A stretch of 46,306 nt of DNA from Chloroflexaceae bacterium. Lineage in GTDB: Bacteria; Chloroflexota; Chloroflexia; Chloroflexales; Chloroflexaceae. Under the pieces are notes generated by a model that was not told the origin of the DNA, did not search any database, and worked only from the letters and a program-made list of their open reading frames with translations. The stretch covers positions 1-46,306 of the forward strand of contig JAAUTZ010000019.1 of NCBI GenBank assembly GCA_012031225.1, written 5' to 3'. Shown here in pieces: positions 1-8,850 of the stretch (position 1 is its first letter; every line of letters begins with the position of its first letter). A program made the position numbers and the translations under genes.

Positions 1-77
1 TGCAGCCGTATAGCCTACTGGTGGTGCAGCTCCAAGTCGCCGCCCGCACCGTGACGTATAGCCTGCTCATCAGCTAG
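1..77 (+). CDS. 3' end of an upstream protein gene (partial)
   Basis: Reading from base 3 gives an open frame of 24 codons ending in TAG at 75-77. The visible residues are mostly hydrophobic or beta-strand-like (LLVVQLQVAARTVTYSLLIS at the end). The start lies outside the window. The other two forward frames also stop early, so the choice rests on residue composition and on the promoter that follows immediately. No family can be assigned. Confidence 0.4.
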   Translation, partial: QPYSLLVVQLQVAARTVTYSLLIS

Positions 78-98
78 GGCGCAGCGCAGGCGGCACGT

Positions 99-127
99 TT
101 GGCAAATTCTGGAACTAGGGCTATACT
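99..127 (+). promoter_or_regulatory. SigA-type promoter of the polysaccharide operon
   Basis: A -35 box TTGGCA (99-104) and a -10 box TATACT (122-127) are separated by 17 bases. The predicted start is near 134, about 45 bases before the first methyltransferase. It is the only good promoter seen ahead of the operon. Confidence 0.65.
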
Positions 128-178
128 AGCGCGTGATATGCGAAGTGTGCGCAGGGGAATGCGGAGAGAATTTCGCCG

Positions 179-1111
179 ATGCATTGGAAGCGTAAAGCAG
201 CCATTCAAAACATGGTAGCCCGACTACCCGATAGTCTTAGCTATCAGGCGTATTATGCTCTACAGCGAACCCTTGGGCGGATCGAGAGCGTTGATTTGGA
301 GCGCGGCTTACGCAAAGGACTTCGCCTCATTGAGATGCTAGACACACACCAACGCGATCTGCACGGGGCTACGCTGCTTGAAGTAGGCACCGGACGACGG
401 CTTGGGGTACCGCTCGCCTGTTGGCTATGTGGCGCACAGCAGGTGCTGACCGTAGACCTTAACCCCTACCTGCGACCCGAATTGATTTTAGCTGATCTCG
501 CATATCTGCGCGGCCACGCTGATGACATCCGCGAGCTATTTGGATCATACGCGCATCGCCCGATCTTTGGTGAACGCCTTGACACCCTGCTGCACCACGC
601 TATCCCCGATTTGGCGGCATTGCTCGCACTCACCAATATTCATTATTTCAGCCCAGCCGATGCCCGCCAACTCCCCTTGCGTGAGCAGTGCGTAGATTAT
701 CATATCTCGACCAATGTGCTTGAGCATGTGCCCCCTCCCGCGCTTGCCGCGATTCTGCATGAAGCGCGGCGCACGCTCAAGCGCACTGGCTTGTTTGTGC
801 ATGTTGTTGATTTGTCCGATCATTTTGCCCACACAGACCGCTCAATCTCGGCGATCAACTTCTTGCAGTTTGATGATGCAACGTGGCACCAGTATGCAGG
901 CAATCGGTATATGTATCAAAACCGACTGCGGGCGAGTGATTACCTCGCCCTGCTTGATCACGCCCAGCTTGCGGTTATTGAACAACACGCGCACGTTGAT
1001 GCGCGGAGCCTAGCCCTGCTGCAAGCGGGCTTTCCGGTTGCAGCCCAGTTTCAGCAGTATGCCCCGACAGTCAATGCCACTGTGCGCCTTGATCTCGTTG
1101 CCCAGCCATAG
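179..1111 (+). CDS. SAM-dependent methyltransferase (first of three)
   Basis: A 310-residue class I SAM methyltransferase. Motif I is visible as LLEVGTGRRLGVPL near residues 66-79, with an acidic strand end (TVDLN) about 20 residues later. The post-II region DYHISTNVLEHVPP near 178-191 is typical of the Methyltransf_11 family. The long insert between these motifs is unusual. It opens a run of tightly packed genes and is followed after 20 bases by a second methyltransferase. In this setting it probably methylates a sugar or a lipid-linked glycan, which is inference from neighbours. The start ATG has a GGAGAG element about 11 bases upstream. Confidence 0.8.
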   Translation: MHWKRKAAIQNMVARLPDSLSYQAYYALQRTLGRIESVDLERGLRKGLRLIEMLDTHQRDLHGATLLEVGTGRRLGVPLACWLCGAQQVLTVDLNPYLRPELILADLAYLRGHADDIRELFGSYAHRPIFGERLDTLLHHAIPDLAALLALTNIHYFSPADARQLPLREQCVDYHISTNVLEHVPPPALAAILHEARRTLKRTGLFVHVVDLSDHFAHTDRSISAINFLQFDDATWHQYAGNRYMYQNRLRASDYLALLDHAQLAVIEQHAHVDARSLALLQAGFPVAAQFQQYAPTVNATVRLDLVAQP

Positions 1112-1131
1112 GAAAGAAACGAACACGGACC

Positions 1132-1962
1132 ATGCCTGATCCAATCAAAACCTTGACGGATGAGCAGCTCGCGGCGCGAGTCAAGCGTGAGCAGGAATTG
1201 CATGACCATGGCCTTGACCGGCGCGTGATTGAACGCCTGACTCGCTTTCTCAAGAATGATACCGCCTCGCAAGCACGCGATGCACTGGTACGTGAAGTTA
1301 TTGCGCGAGGGCAACACGGTATTGTCGTCGAACTTGGGACCAAGACGTGGCAACACTTGGTGAACTTTGAGCATACGCCCCCGCGTCAGCTGATCTGCAT
1401 GAACATTGCACTTGCCGAAGTCCAACGCCATAGCCACCGCGCTATCCCACCGGCGCACGCCCACCGCATCGCATTTACGGTGATGGACGCGCACCAGATC
1501 GCCCTGCCCGATCAAAGTGCCGATGTGATCTATGGGATTGCTATTCTGCACCATCTGGACCTTGCGGCCAGCATCCGCGAAATTGACCGCGTGCTGAAGC
1601 CGGGCGGCTCGGCCGTGTTTGTTGAGCCACTGCGCGATAATCCCCTTCTGAAGCTGATCCGCGCAGTTACACCACAAGCCCGCACCCCAGATGAGCTACC
1701 CTTTAGTCACCCCGAACTTGCCCACTTTGCGGAATACTTCCACGTCGAGTATCACTACAGCCAGCTCTTGAGCGTACCCGCCGCAGTGCTTTCTGGGTTG
1801 CTGCTTGGCTCCAGCGATACGCCCCTTGTGCGGGCTACGCACCGCCTCGATCAGGCAACAGCGGCGCACCTGCCAGCCCTGCAAACGTGGTTTCGGATTG
1901 TTACGCTGGTGCTGCACAAACCCCCTAGCCCTAACGCGAAAGGTGGTGCGGCTGATGGCTGA
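1132..1962 (+). CDS. SAM-dependent methyltransferase (second of three)
   Basis: A 276-residue class I methyltransferase. VVELGTKTW near residue 64 replaces the usual glycine-rich motif I and is degenerate (ELGTK rather than GxGxG). The downstream motifs are good: FTVMDAHQIALPDQSADVIY and then ILHHLDLAASIREIDRVLKP, as in Methyltransf_11. Its first codons encode KTLTDEQLAA, which recurs at the start of the next gene. The stop overlaps the next gene's ATG by 8 bases (ATGGCTGA), indicating translational coupling. The substrate is unknown; a glycan role is inferred from the operon. Confidence 0.8.
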   Translation: MPDPIKTLTDEQLAARVKREQELHDHGLDRRVIERLTRFLKNDTASQARDALVREVIARGQHGIVVELGTKTWQHLVNFEHTPPRQLICMNIALAEVQRHSHRAIPPAHAHRIAFTVMDAHQIALPDQSADVIYGIAILHHLDLAASIREIDRVLKPGGSAVFVEPLRDNPLLKLIRAVTPQARTPDELPFSHPELAHFAEYFHVEYHYSQLLSVPAAVLSGLLLGSSDTPLVRATHRLDQATAAHLPALQTWFRIVTLVLHKPPSPNAKGGAADG

Positions 1963-2692
1963 TCTTAAAACCCTGACGGATGAGCAGCTCGCGGCATTTC
2001 ACACCGAGTATGTGCGTGGCCCCCGCTGGCTTGCGCTGCTCGCCAACATCCAACGCGATTTCCCAGAAGGTCGTTTTCGGTTCCTCGATATTGGCGGCGG
2101 CAATGGCATGCTTGCCGATAAGCTGCTTGAACACTTCCCCCACGCCACTGGGGTGGTGCTGGATAACTCGCGGCTGCTGCTTGCCAAGAATACCAACCAC
2201 CCGCGCAAGCAGCTGGTGTGTGCATCGGCGGTCAGCCTTGCGGCCCTACCCGAACATCACTACGATCTGGTCTTTATCAACTGGGTGTTGCACCACCTCG
2301 TCAGCCCCACCTACCAGCGTACCACCCAGAACCAGCACGAGGCCCTCGCCGCTGCGGTGCGCTTGGTCGCATCTCATGGGCGGCTCTCGATTTTCGAGAA
2401 TATGTATGAGGGCGTGCTGTTCGAGAACCTGCCCGGCTACCTGATCTTCCAGCTCACCTCTGCGCCGCTCCTTGCCGGACTCACCCGCCGTTTCGGAGCC
2501 AACACGGCCAACGTAGGGGTGTGCTTTCGTTCGCAGCGTAGCTGGGAGCGGATGCTGACGGCAGCCGGGCTAGAGATCCTCACTACATCGCTCGATCCAA
2601 AGCCGTGGAAGTTTACCCGTTCGCGGAAAGCCGCACTGCACATCCGCTCGGTACGGGCCGCGCTCTTTTGGACACAGGTCAAGCCAGTATGA
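1955..2692 (+). CDS. SAM-dependent methyltransferase (third of three)
   Basis: 245 residues from the ATG at 1955, which sits inside the end of the preceding gene; a longer upstream reading would overlap that gene by over 150 bases and is rejected. Motif I is FLDIGGGNGMLADKLLEHFP near residue 45, followed by GVVLDNS, and the later motif is YDLVFINWVLHHLV. It has the full class I methyltransferase layout with a C-terminal lid (CFRSQRSWERMLTAAGLEI). The N-terminus shares KTLTDEQLAA with the preceding methyltransferase. The stop overlaps the glycosyltransferase start as ATGA. Confidence 0.82.
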   Translation: MADLKTLTDEQLAAFHTEYVRGPRWLALLANIQRDFPEGRFRFLDIGGGNGMLADKLLEHFPHATGVVLDNSRLLLAKNTNHPRKQLVCASAVSLAALPEHHYDLVFINWVLHHLVSPTYQRTTQNQHEALAAAVRLVASHGRLSIFENMYEGVLFENLPGYLIFQLTSAPLLAGLTRRFGANTANVGVCFRSQRSWERMLTAAGLEILTTSLDPKPWKFTRSRKAALHIRSVRAALFWTQVKPV

Positions 2693-3903
2693 AGATCCTC
2701 TACCTTGTGTCGTTCTTCCCGTTCCCGCCCCACTCCGGCGGCCCCTTGCGCGTCAGCAACATCATTCAGCAGCTCGCGCCGTGCCACGCCGTGCATCTGC
2801 TCGCACTGGATTACCTCGCACCGGCAGAACGCCAAGCGGCCTATCGCCAAGCGGCCCAGTATTGTGCTGCGGTGCTACCGATCCCGCACCAGCAATCCAA
2901 GCCGCGTGCGCTGTGGCGACAGCTGCGCCACGGGCTACCCTACGAGCTAGCCTACACCTACAATCCGGCGATGCAACGTGCGGCCCGCACCGCCATCGCC
3001 CGCATCCAGCCCGATGTAGTGCTGTGTAGCCGCCTCGCCGGGGCCCAGTTCTTGCCGCCCCAGACAACCGCAGTCACCGTATTGGATCAGCACGATCTCT
3101 CGCGCTACCTGTGGCAAACCTTCATTGACGGCAACCCCTCGCCGTGGATCCGCCTGTATGCCCGCATCAATCAGCTCTACGTCAAAGCCGCCGAGCAGCG
3201 CATCTACCGCAACTTCGATCTGGTGATCGCCGTCTCGGAAGCCGAACGCGACATGACCGCCGCCTTTGCACCGCCGCGCAATCAGCTGCTGGCCGCCCCG
3301 AATGGCGTAGATGTAGACTACTTCCGCCCCGATCCGGCGGTTGCGCCGGAGCCGTTCAGCCTTGTGCTGACGGGCGACATGGGCCAACGCCGCAACGTAG
3401 ACGCGGCCCTGTTCCTGTGCGAGCAGATTCTGCCGCTGGTGTGCGCACGCTACCCGCAGGTGCGCTGCTTCATCGTCGGGCGCAAGCCGGCCCCAGCCGT
3501 GCAGAGCCTCGCCGCGCTGCCGAGCGTAACCGTGACCGGGGCCGTGCCAGATGTGCGCCCCTACCTTGCCGCCGCCACCATTGCGGTTGCGCCGTATCGT
3601 TTTGGCAGCGGCGTGAAGCACAAAGTCCCAATTGCGCTGGCGATGGGTAAGCCGCTGGTGGCAACGACCAACGCGATTCAAGGGATTGCGGTTGAGGATC
3701 GGCGGCACGGCTTGATAGCCGATGATGCCGCCAGCTTCGCGGATGCAATCTGCGAGCTATTCGGCAATCCTGCGCTGGGTCAGCAGCTCAGCCGCAACGC
3801 CCGCCAACTGGCTGTGGAGCGGTATAGCTGGGTGGGCATTGTGCAGCAAATCGAGCAGGCGATACAGGCGATACAGGCGATACAGGCCCAGCGGCAGGGC
3901 TAG
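2689..3903 (+). CDS. Glycosyltransferase family 4
   Basis: 404 residues from the ATG at 2689, which overlaps the previous stop as ATGA. It has a two-domain GT-B arrangement. The N-terminus MKILYLVSFFPFPPHSGGPL holds the acceptor-side glycine motif. The linker NGVDVDYFRPDP and the C-terminal donor-binding region (GSGVKHKVPIALAMGKPLVA then GIAVED) are typical of GT4 enzymes that build exopolysaccharide or exosortase-linked glycans. It transfers a nucleotide-activated sugar on the cytoplasmic face; donor and acceptor are not predictable. The C-terminus carries a three-copy 9-base repeat giving QAIQAIQAIQ. Confidence 0.85.
   Translation: MKILYLVSFFPFPPHSGGPLRVSNIIQQLAPCHAVHLLALDYLAPAERQAAYRQAAQYCAAVLPIPHQQSKPRALWRQLRHGLPYELAYTYNPAMQRAARTAIARIQPDVVLCSRLAGAQFLPPQTTAVTVLDQHDLSRYLWQTFIDGNPSPWIRLYARINQLYVKAAEQRIYRNFDLVIAVSEAERDMTAAFAPPRNQLLAAPNGVDVDYFRPDPAVAPEPFSLVLTGDMGQRRNVDAALFLCEQILPLVCARYPQVRCFIVGRKPAPAVQSLAALPSVTVTGAVPDVRPYLAAATIAVAPYRFGSGVKHKVPIALAMGKPLVATTNAIQGIAVEDRRHGLIADDAASFADAICELFGNPALGQQLSRNARQLAVERYSWVGIVQQIEQAIQAIQAIQAQRQG
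3861..3887 (+). repeat. Three tandem 9-base repeats in the GT4 C-terminus
   Basis: GATACAGGC occurs three times head to tail, in frame, adding Gln-Ala-Ile units just before the stop. The period is a multiple of three, so copy changes would alter length without a frameshift. Confidence 0.85.
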
Positions 3904-3917
3904 CGGAAGGATCACGG

Positions 3918-5033
3918 ATGCACACGCCAGATACACGCCCTACTGTCACTATCGGCATTCCGACGTATAACGAAGCGGCCCACATTGAGCAGGTGGTGCG
4001 CGGCTTCTTGCAGAGCCGCTACCCGCACCTGCTTGAGATTCTGGTGGTGGATGGCGGCAGCAGCGATGGCACACAGGCGATTGTCGAGCGCATTGCGGCG
4101 GAGGATCAGCGCGTGCAGCTGCTGCCCAACCCGTACAAGATCCAATCCGCCGCCCTGAATCGGGCGATCCACCGCGCACGCGGGCAGGTGTTTCTGCGGG
4201 CCGATGCCCACGCCGAATATGCCCCCGACTATGTTGAGCAGTGCGTGCAGGCCTTACAGCACAGCCACGCCCTGAATGTAGGTGGGGCCCAACGCTTTGT
4301 GGCGCGGCAGCCGTTTCAGGCGGGGGTGGCACTGGCCGCGCAGAGTGTGCTGGGGCATGGCGGCGCGAAGTATCGCCTGCCGGAGTATGCCGGCTATGCC
4401 GAGACGGTCTATCTCGGCTGCTTCTGGCAACACGCCCTCGATCAGCTCATCGCCGCGCAGCTAGTGCCACCCGACGTGCCCGCCGATACCGCCGATCTGT
4501 ATACCCCGTTTGACCTTGAGCAAACGACGAACCAAGATGCAGAGCTGAACCTGCGCCTCTTGCAACTCGACCCGCACGCGATCTATGTTAGCCCACAGAT
4601 CCGCGTGTGGTACTACCCCCGCGCTACCCTGCGCGGGCTGTGGCGGCAATACTTCCGCTATGGGCGCGGGCGGTGTCGCACGGTGGAGCAGCACCCGAAT
4701 GCGCCCCTACGTGGACGCTTGCCGTTTCTGGTGCTGTCGAGTTTCAGTGTGCTGCTGTTGCTCGATGCGCTGCTGCTGCGCGGGAGGCTGCATACGCGCC
4801 TGTTGCTGGCGTTGGGGGTGACCGCAATTAAGGCTGAAGCCTTGCGGACGACATGGCGGCATCGGCACAGCTTTGCCACCGAGATCTGGCGCGGCGAGCC
4901 GCAACGCACACCGCCCTTCGGGGTGCGCTGGCTGTATTGCACCATCGCCCTGCTGACCAAGCCGCTGGGCCATTTTCTCGGCTACGCCTATCAGCTGTGG
5001 CGCATGCGCGTGCTGAAGCGCGACGAAACCTAG
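3918..5033 (+). CDS. Glycosyltransferase family 2 (ExoA-like)
   Basis: 371 residues with an N-terminal GT-A domain: VTIGIPTYNEAAHIEQVV, ILVVDGGSSDGTQAIVERIA, and the metal-binding stretch FLRADAHAEYAPDYVEQCVQ. The catalytic-domain tail NQDAELNLRLLQ fits the usual ED motif region, followed by RGLWRQYFRYGRGR. Two hydrophobic helices follow (about residues 265-295 and near 340-355), so the protein is membrane-associated. The layout resembles succinoglycan ExoA-type enzymes that extend a lipid-linked oligosaccharide. It starts 14 bases after the GT4 gene. Confidence 0.85.
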   Translation: MHTPDTRPTVTIGIPTYNEAAHIEQVVRGFLQSRYPHLLEILVVDGGSSDGTQAIVERIAAEDQRVQLLPNPYKIQSAALNRAIHRARGQVFLRADAHAEYAPDYVEQCVQALQHSHALNVGGAQRFVARQPFQAGVALAAQSVLGHGGAKYRLPEYAGYAETVYLGCFWQHALDQLIAAQLVPPDVPADTADLYTPFDLEQTTNQDAELNLRLLQLDPHAIYVSPQIRVWYYPRATLRGLWRQYFRYGRGRCRTVEQHPNAPLRGRLPFLVLSSFSVLLLLDALLLRGRLHTRLLLALGVTAIKAEALRTTWRHRHSFATEIWRGEPQRTPPFGVRWLYCTIALLTKPLGHFLGYAYQLWRMRVLKRDET

Positions 5034-5039
5034 CCAACG

Positions 5040-6269
5040 ATGCGTGCGCTGGCTCAACGCCTCACGGCACTGGAACTGCCCTTGATCGGGCTGGCGGTGG
5101 CGGGCTGTCTCGTGAGTGATCGGCTGCTGCTGCCCACGCTGGGCCTAGCCCTGCTCTTCTGGGGCTTGCACTGGCTGGCCTATGGCGCACCACGCCGCCG
5201 CACGCCCGCCGATCTGCCGATCATTGGCTTGGTGCTGTTGCTCCCGATGACGCTGTGGATTACGGCCCTGCCGGATGTGACCCAAGTGCAAGTGTTGCGC
5301 TTGCTGGTGGGCATTGCACTATACTACAGCATCACCACAGGGGCGGGCACGTTGCGTCAGCTCCAAGCAGCACTCGGTGGCCTCATTGCGGTGGGGCTAG
5401 GCTTGGCCCTTGCTGCGCCGGTGCTGGTGGATTGGCAGAGCTTCCCGCTGACGTTGCTACCGCCGGAGGTGTATGCGCGGCAACCATTCCTGCTCGGCGA
5501 TGGGGTCAACCCGAATGTGCTGGCGGGGCAACTGGCCCTGCTACTGCCGCTCACTCTCGCCCTGCTGCTTGCGCCGCAACGCGCCCCCATGCGCGGGGTA
5601 CGGCTGGGTGCGCTGCTGCTCAGTGGGCCACTGGCGGTGGCACTCGTGCTGACCGAATCACGCGGGGGCGGGCTAGCGGCACTGGTTGGGCTTGCTACCA
5701 TACTCCTGATCAGCGTGCGCTATCGAATCCTGCTGATGAGCGGGGTGCTATTTGCGCTAGCGGGCTTCACGCTGCTCGGCGGCTGGAATGGGCTGCTCGC
5801 CGATGACCCGCTCGGCGGCATTGCGGGGCGCATGGAAATCTGGAGTCGCGCCCGCTATATGCTGCACGATTTCGCTTTCACCGGCATCGGCATGGGGTCG
5901 TTCCTGTTGGTCGTCGAGACGCTCTACCCCTACACCCTCGTGCCGCCCGGACGCGGCGAACACGCCCACAATCTCCTGCTGCAAGTTGGGGTAGATTTGG
6001 GGCTGGCTGGGCTGGGGCTGTGGCTAGCAGTGTTGGGGCTGTGTACCCTAGCGGCAGGGCAGGCATATCGCCGTGCCGCAGCGGATGACGCGGGCTGGTG
6101 GCAACGGGCGATTGCGCTGGGCGTGCTGGGCAGCCAAGCCGCCCTGCTGACACACGGCATGGTGGATGCGGTGACGTGGGGCATGGTCAAGCCTGCGCCG
6201 CTGGTATGGGCCGTGTGGGGGCTGGGCGTGGCCGCCGCCGCAGGGGCGAGAACGGCTCCACCCAGCTAA
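5040..6269 (+). CDS. O-antigen ligase/polymerase-like membrane protein
   Basis: 409 residues with roughly ten hydrophobic segments. The central loop holds GDGVNPNVLAGQLALLLPLT and later ESRGGGLAALVGLA. A periplasm-facing loop with GIGMGSFL and PPGRGEHAHNLLLQVGVDLG has the conserved H-N-x-x-L pattern of the Wzy_C/O-antigen ligase family. Proteins of this family join or polymerise oligosaccharide repeats at the outer face of the membrane. Position directly after two glycosyltransferases supports a polymerase role in the same pathway; ligase versus polymerase cannot be told. Confidence 0.85.
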   Translation: MRALAQRLTALELPLIGLAVAGCLVSDRLLLPTLGLALLFWGLHWLAYGAPRRRTPADLPIIGLVLLLPMTLWITALPDVTQVQVLRLLVGIALYYSITTGAGTLRQLQAALGGLIAVGLGLALAAPVLVDWQSFPLTLLPPEVYARQPFLLGDGVNPNVLAGQLALLLPLTLALLLAPQRAPMRGVRLGALLLSGPLAVALVLTESRGGGLAALVGLATILLISVRYRILLMSGVLFALAGFTLLGGWNGLLADDPLGGIAGRMEIWSRARYMLHDFAFTGIGMGSFLLVVETLYPYTLVPPGRGEHAHNLLLQVGVDLGLAGLGLWLAVLGLCTLAAGQAYRRAAADDAGWWQRAIALGVLGSQAALLTHGMVDAVTWGMVKPAPLVWAVWGLGVAAAAGARTAPPS

Positions 6270-6364
6270 AGGATGGGGCAGGAGCACAGCAAGCCCAGTT
6301 CCGGTGACCCCACGCGCTGCTACTGGCGTACCACCAACGGCACCCGCACACCCCCCGCTCACTA

Positions 6365-6373
6365 TGGTATACT
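6365..6373 (+). promoter_or_regulatory. Possible internal promoter (extended -10)
   Basis: TGG followed by TATACT (6368-6373) matches an extended -10; no good -35 is seen. A start near 6380 would give a 20-base leader and excludes the earlier in-frame ATG at 6364, favouring the ATG at 6400 for the next gene. Confidence 0.4.
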
Positions 6374-6399
6374 GCCCTCGAAAGGATTGGGATTGTCCT

Positions 6400-8850
6400 A
6401 TGCAACGTTGGTTTCTGATTGGACTGCTCCTGCTTGCTGTACACCTTACCCCAGCCGCTGCCCACGCCGAGCTAAGCGCGGAGGGCATGACGCTACTTGG
6501 CATCCGCCAGCAGGATACGACTGGTGCTGGCCGCCCGAATGTCACGATCATTGATGCGGCATTTGCTACCGAGCGCGATCAAGTGCGCGTGTATGATCGC
6601 GGGCAGAATATGGTCGCATCCGATGATTGGCGCATCGCCACCGATTTCACCGACGACGTGTGGGTCTTTGATGTCGGTGCAGATGGCACAGCCCAGTTGA
6701 TTATCACCTTTCAGCAGACCGATGAAGGCTTGGTCGCGGAGCTGTGGGATGACCGCACCGGCGATGGGCGCGTGCTGCACCAGATCGAGCCAACGCTTGA
6801 ACTGCTCGATTCGCCCTTCCCGACGGTGCGGGTTCTTGCCCGCGATGGCTGGTGGCAACGGGCGGATCGCTCCAATTTCAATCTGCACCTCACGGTGGAT
6901 GGGCCCGTGCGGGCTTCGTTTGCAGCCCCCGCCTTCCTCGAATTTCTGCGCCACGATGGGGAGCCAGATTTTACGATCACCGTGCGCGATACCACCAACT
7001 CAGGTCGCCCCGATTGGCAGTGGGTGGATGCGTGGCCCAAAGCCCCCGAAACATCGGGGCCCGCCCGGCTCGAGGCGATCCAGAATGTGGCTGATGACGA
7101 ATATCCGATTACGGGCAGTATCTTCTGGTATCTGCTCGGCAGTGGTGAGCAGTACAACAAGGATTATCTGATTAGCCCGCCCCCAATCAAGATGGACTGG
7201 ACAACCGGCAGACTTGCCATCGTTGGCGAATTTGTCGCCTCGCGCTTCAATGATGATGTGTGGTTTATGTATTCGCAGTATCGGCCAACCCCCGCTGAAG
7301 CCGGGCCAGCCAGCTTCGAGTCGCCCTTTGGCTTCTACGATCTGGCGCAGGACAACGACGGCTACCCCGAACTACAGGTACGCATGGTTGCCAACCCGCC
7401 GCGCAACCTGTATATTACAGGCAGCAACGATAGCTGGACCCAACAGATTCGCTATTCGTGGGATCAGGCTAATACTACGACATGGGATTACAAGCTAGAG
7501 CTATTTGGGCAGCACCCAATTGAGACGATCACCCACCTGCCGGATTTCGCGGTGCAGATGATCGCCTACGAACAGTTGCCGCAGTGGGTCGTAGAGCGCG
7601 AGTGGAGTATTGATTTTGTCGCGGTGGAAAATACCGACTTGCCCTACTGGACGAGCGAAGGCATCTACGAAACACCCACTGACACCCGCCAGATGCTGGA
7701 CTACAATCTTGGCAACAGTGCCGAACGGCCCCGGCGCAGTGTTGATCTGCCCGTGGGCATGCGCCACGAATCCACCGATCTGGAGCAGACCTACCAGCCC
7801 TACCTCTACTTCAGCCCGATAGACGGCAAGCTGCACCTGCGCCACGCCACACAGGGTGCGTGGGATCTGGGCGATGCACGGGCCCTCTACTACGCCAATC
7901 TGAATGGCGATGCCTACCTCGATCAGTGGCTCTGGCTCCAGAATACGGGCGATGCGGACAACTACCGCACGATCTCGCGCCAACTCAATGTGACCGACGC
8001 GCACCTGATCTACAGCGACTCGGCAGTGGAGCAGGTGCAGCTGCGAGCGGTAGCGGTGCCGCCTAGCCTGTTCGAGACCCTGCCCCCCACCAATCATGCT
8101 GAATGGCAGCAGCTAGGATCCCAGCTTGCCCAGCACCAGCGAGACCTTGATCCGCACGATCTGCGAGCCAAATTCAACCAATTCGCGGGCGATACCCTCA
8201 CCCTCAACGGCGCACGCCTGCGCGATTTCCGCTTCACCGATGCCGGCGGCTTCCGCTTTGTGCTGACGGCACTGCCCCACTTCAGCCCACGCGGAGCCGA
8301 TGCCGCGCTGTTTGCGGGGCTTGCGCCGGGTGAGTATCTGGTCGCCTATACCGATCAGCTTCAGATTACACCCCTCCCCCCGCCCGATCTCACGCTGACC
8401 CTGCACCTTGCCGCACAGGGCGACACGCTGTCCCGCCTTGCGCCACGCGGGATCGAGCTGAGCAATGCGGAGATTGCCGATGCCAACGGATTAACCCTGT
8501 ACGTCGAAGCCCAACAAGGCGAGCAGCGTGTGCCGGTGCTAGAGCAGCGGGTCGGCGTACACGGCATGGATCAGCAGTGGGTCGCCCTTGATTGGCAACC
8601 GACACAGCTGGGAGCGTGGACTATCGTTGCGCGTTTGTTCGATCAGGATCAGCAACAGGTCGCACAGACCCAGCAGACAGTCACACTCGGCGCGAATGCC
8701 GCGACTGCCCCAGCCCATATCCTGCACCTCTCTAGCAACACCAGAGTGTGGTGGCAAGCCCCTGTGCTGCTGCTCGTGATCGGCGGGGTGATTGCCCTGA
8801 TCTTTAGCCGCCTTGCCCCGCCTGCACGGCCCACTGAACATACGCCATGA
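6400..8850 (+). CDS. Large exported, membrane-anchored protein, unknown
   Basis: 816 residues from the ATG at 6400. A signal peptide is clear (MQRWFLIGLLLLAVHLTPAA then AHAEL), and a single C-terminal membrane helix with an Arg-containing cytoplasmic tail lies near residues 782-803. The body is rich in Trp, Tyr and Asp. Several short Asp/Asn/Gly loops recur (DTTGAGRPN, DRTGDGRVL, DTTNSGRPDW, DNDGYPELQ, LNGDAYLDQ), resembling calcium-binding VCBS/FG-GAP-like loops. I do not recognise the whole protein as a named family. It lies between the polymerase gene and a membrane glycosyltransferase-like gene and overlaps the latter as ATGA, so a role in export or surface attachment of the glycan is inferred. 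Confidence 0.75.
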   Translation: MQRWFLIGLLLLAVHLTPAAAHAELSAEGMTLLGIRQQDTTGAGRPNVTIIDAAFATERDQVRVYDRGQNMVASDDWRIATDFTDDVWVFDVGADGTAQLIITFQQTDEGLVAELWDDRTGDGRVLHQIEPTLELLDSPFPTVRVLARDGWWQRADRSNFNLHLTVDGPVRASFAAPAFLEFLRHDGEPDFTITVRDTTNSGRPDWQWVDAWPKAPETSGPARLEAIQNVADDEYPITGSIFWYLLGSGEQYNKDYLISPPPIKMDWTTGRLAIVGEFVASRFNDDVWFMYSQYRPTPAEAGPASFESPFGFYDLAQDNDGYPELQVRMVANPPRNLYITGSNDSWTQQIRYSWDQANTTTWDYKLELFGQHPIETITHLPDFAVQMIAYEQLPQWVVEREWSIDFVAVENTDLPYWTSEGIYETPTDTRQMLDYNLGNSAERPRRSVDLPVGMRHESTDLEQTYQPYLYFSPIDGKLHLRHATQGAWDLGDARALYYANLNGDAYLDQWLWLQNTGDADNYRTISRQLNVTDAHLIYSDSAVEQVQLRAVAVPPSLFETLPPTNHAEWQQLGSQLAQHQRDLDPHDLRAKFNQFAGDTLTLNGARLRDFRFTDAGGFRFVLTALPHFSPRGADAALFAGLAPGEYLVAYTDQLQITPLPPPDLTLTLHLAAQGDTLSRLAPRGIELSNAEIADANGLTLYVEAQQGEQRVPVLEQRVGVHGMDQQWVALDWQPTQLGAWTIVARLFDQDQQQVAQTQQTVTLGANAATAPAHILHLSSNTRVWWQAPVLLLVIGGVIALIFSRLAPPARPTEHTP

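Noticed and set aside
2947-3708. Long minus-strand open frame opposite the GT4 gene
   Set aside because: The GT4 gene has clear motifs and is coupled on both sides; the antisense frame is a GC-driven shadow.
3861-3887. Short tandem repeats as a CRISPR array
   Set aside because: Units are 9 bases, head to tail with no spacers and in frame with the GT4 gene.
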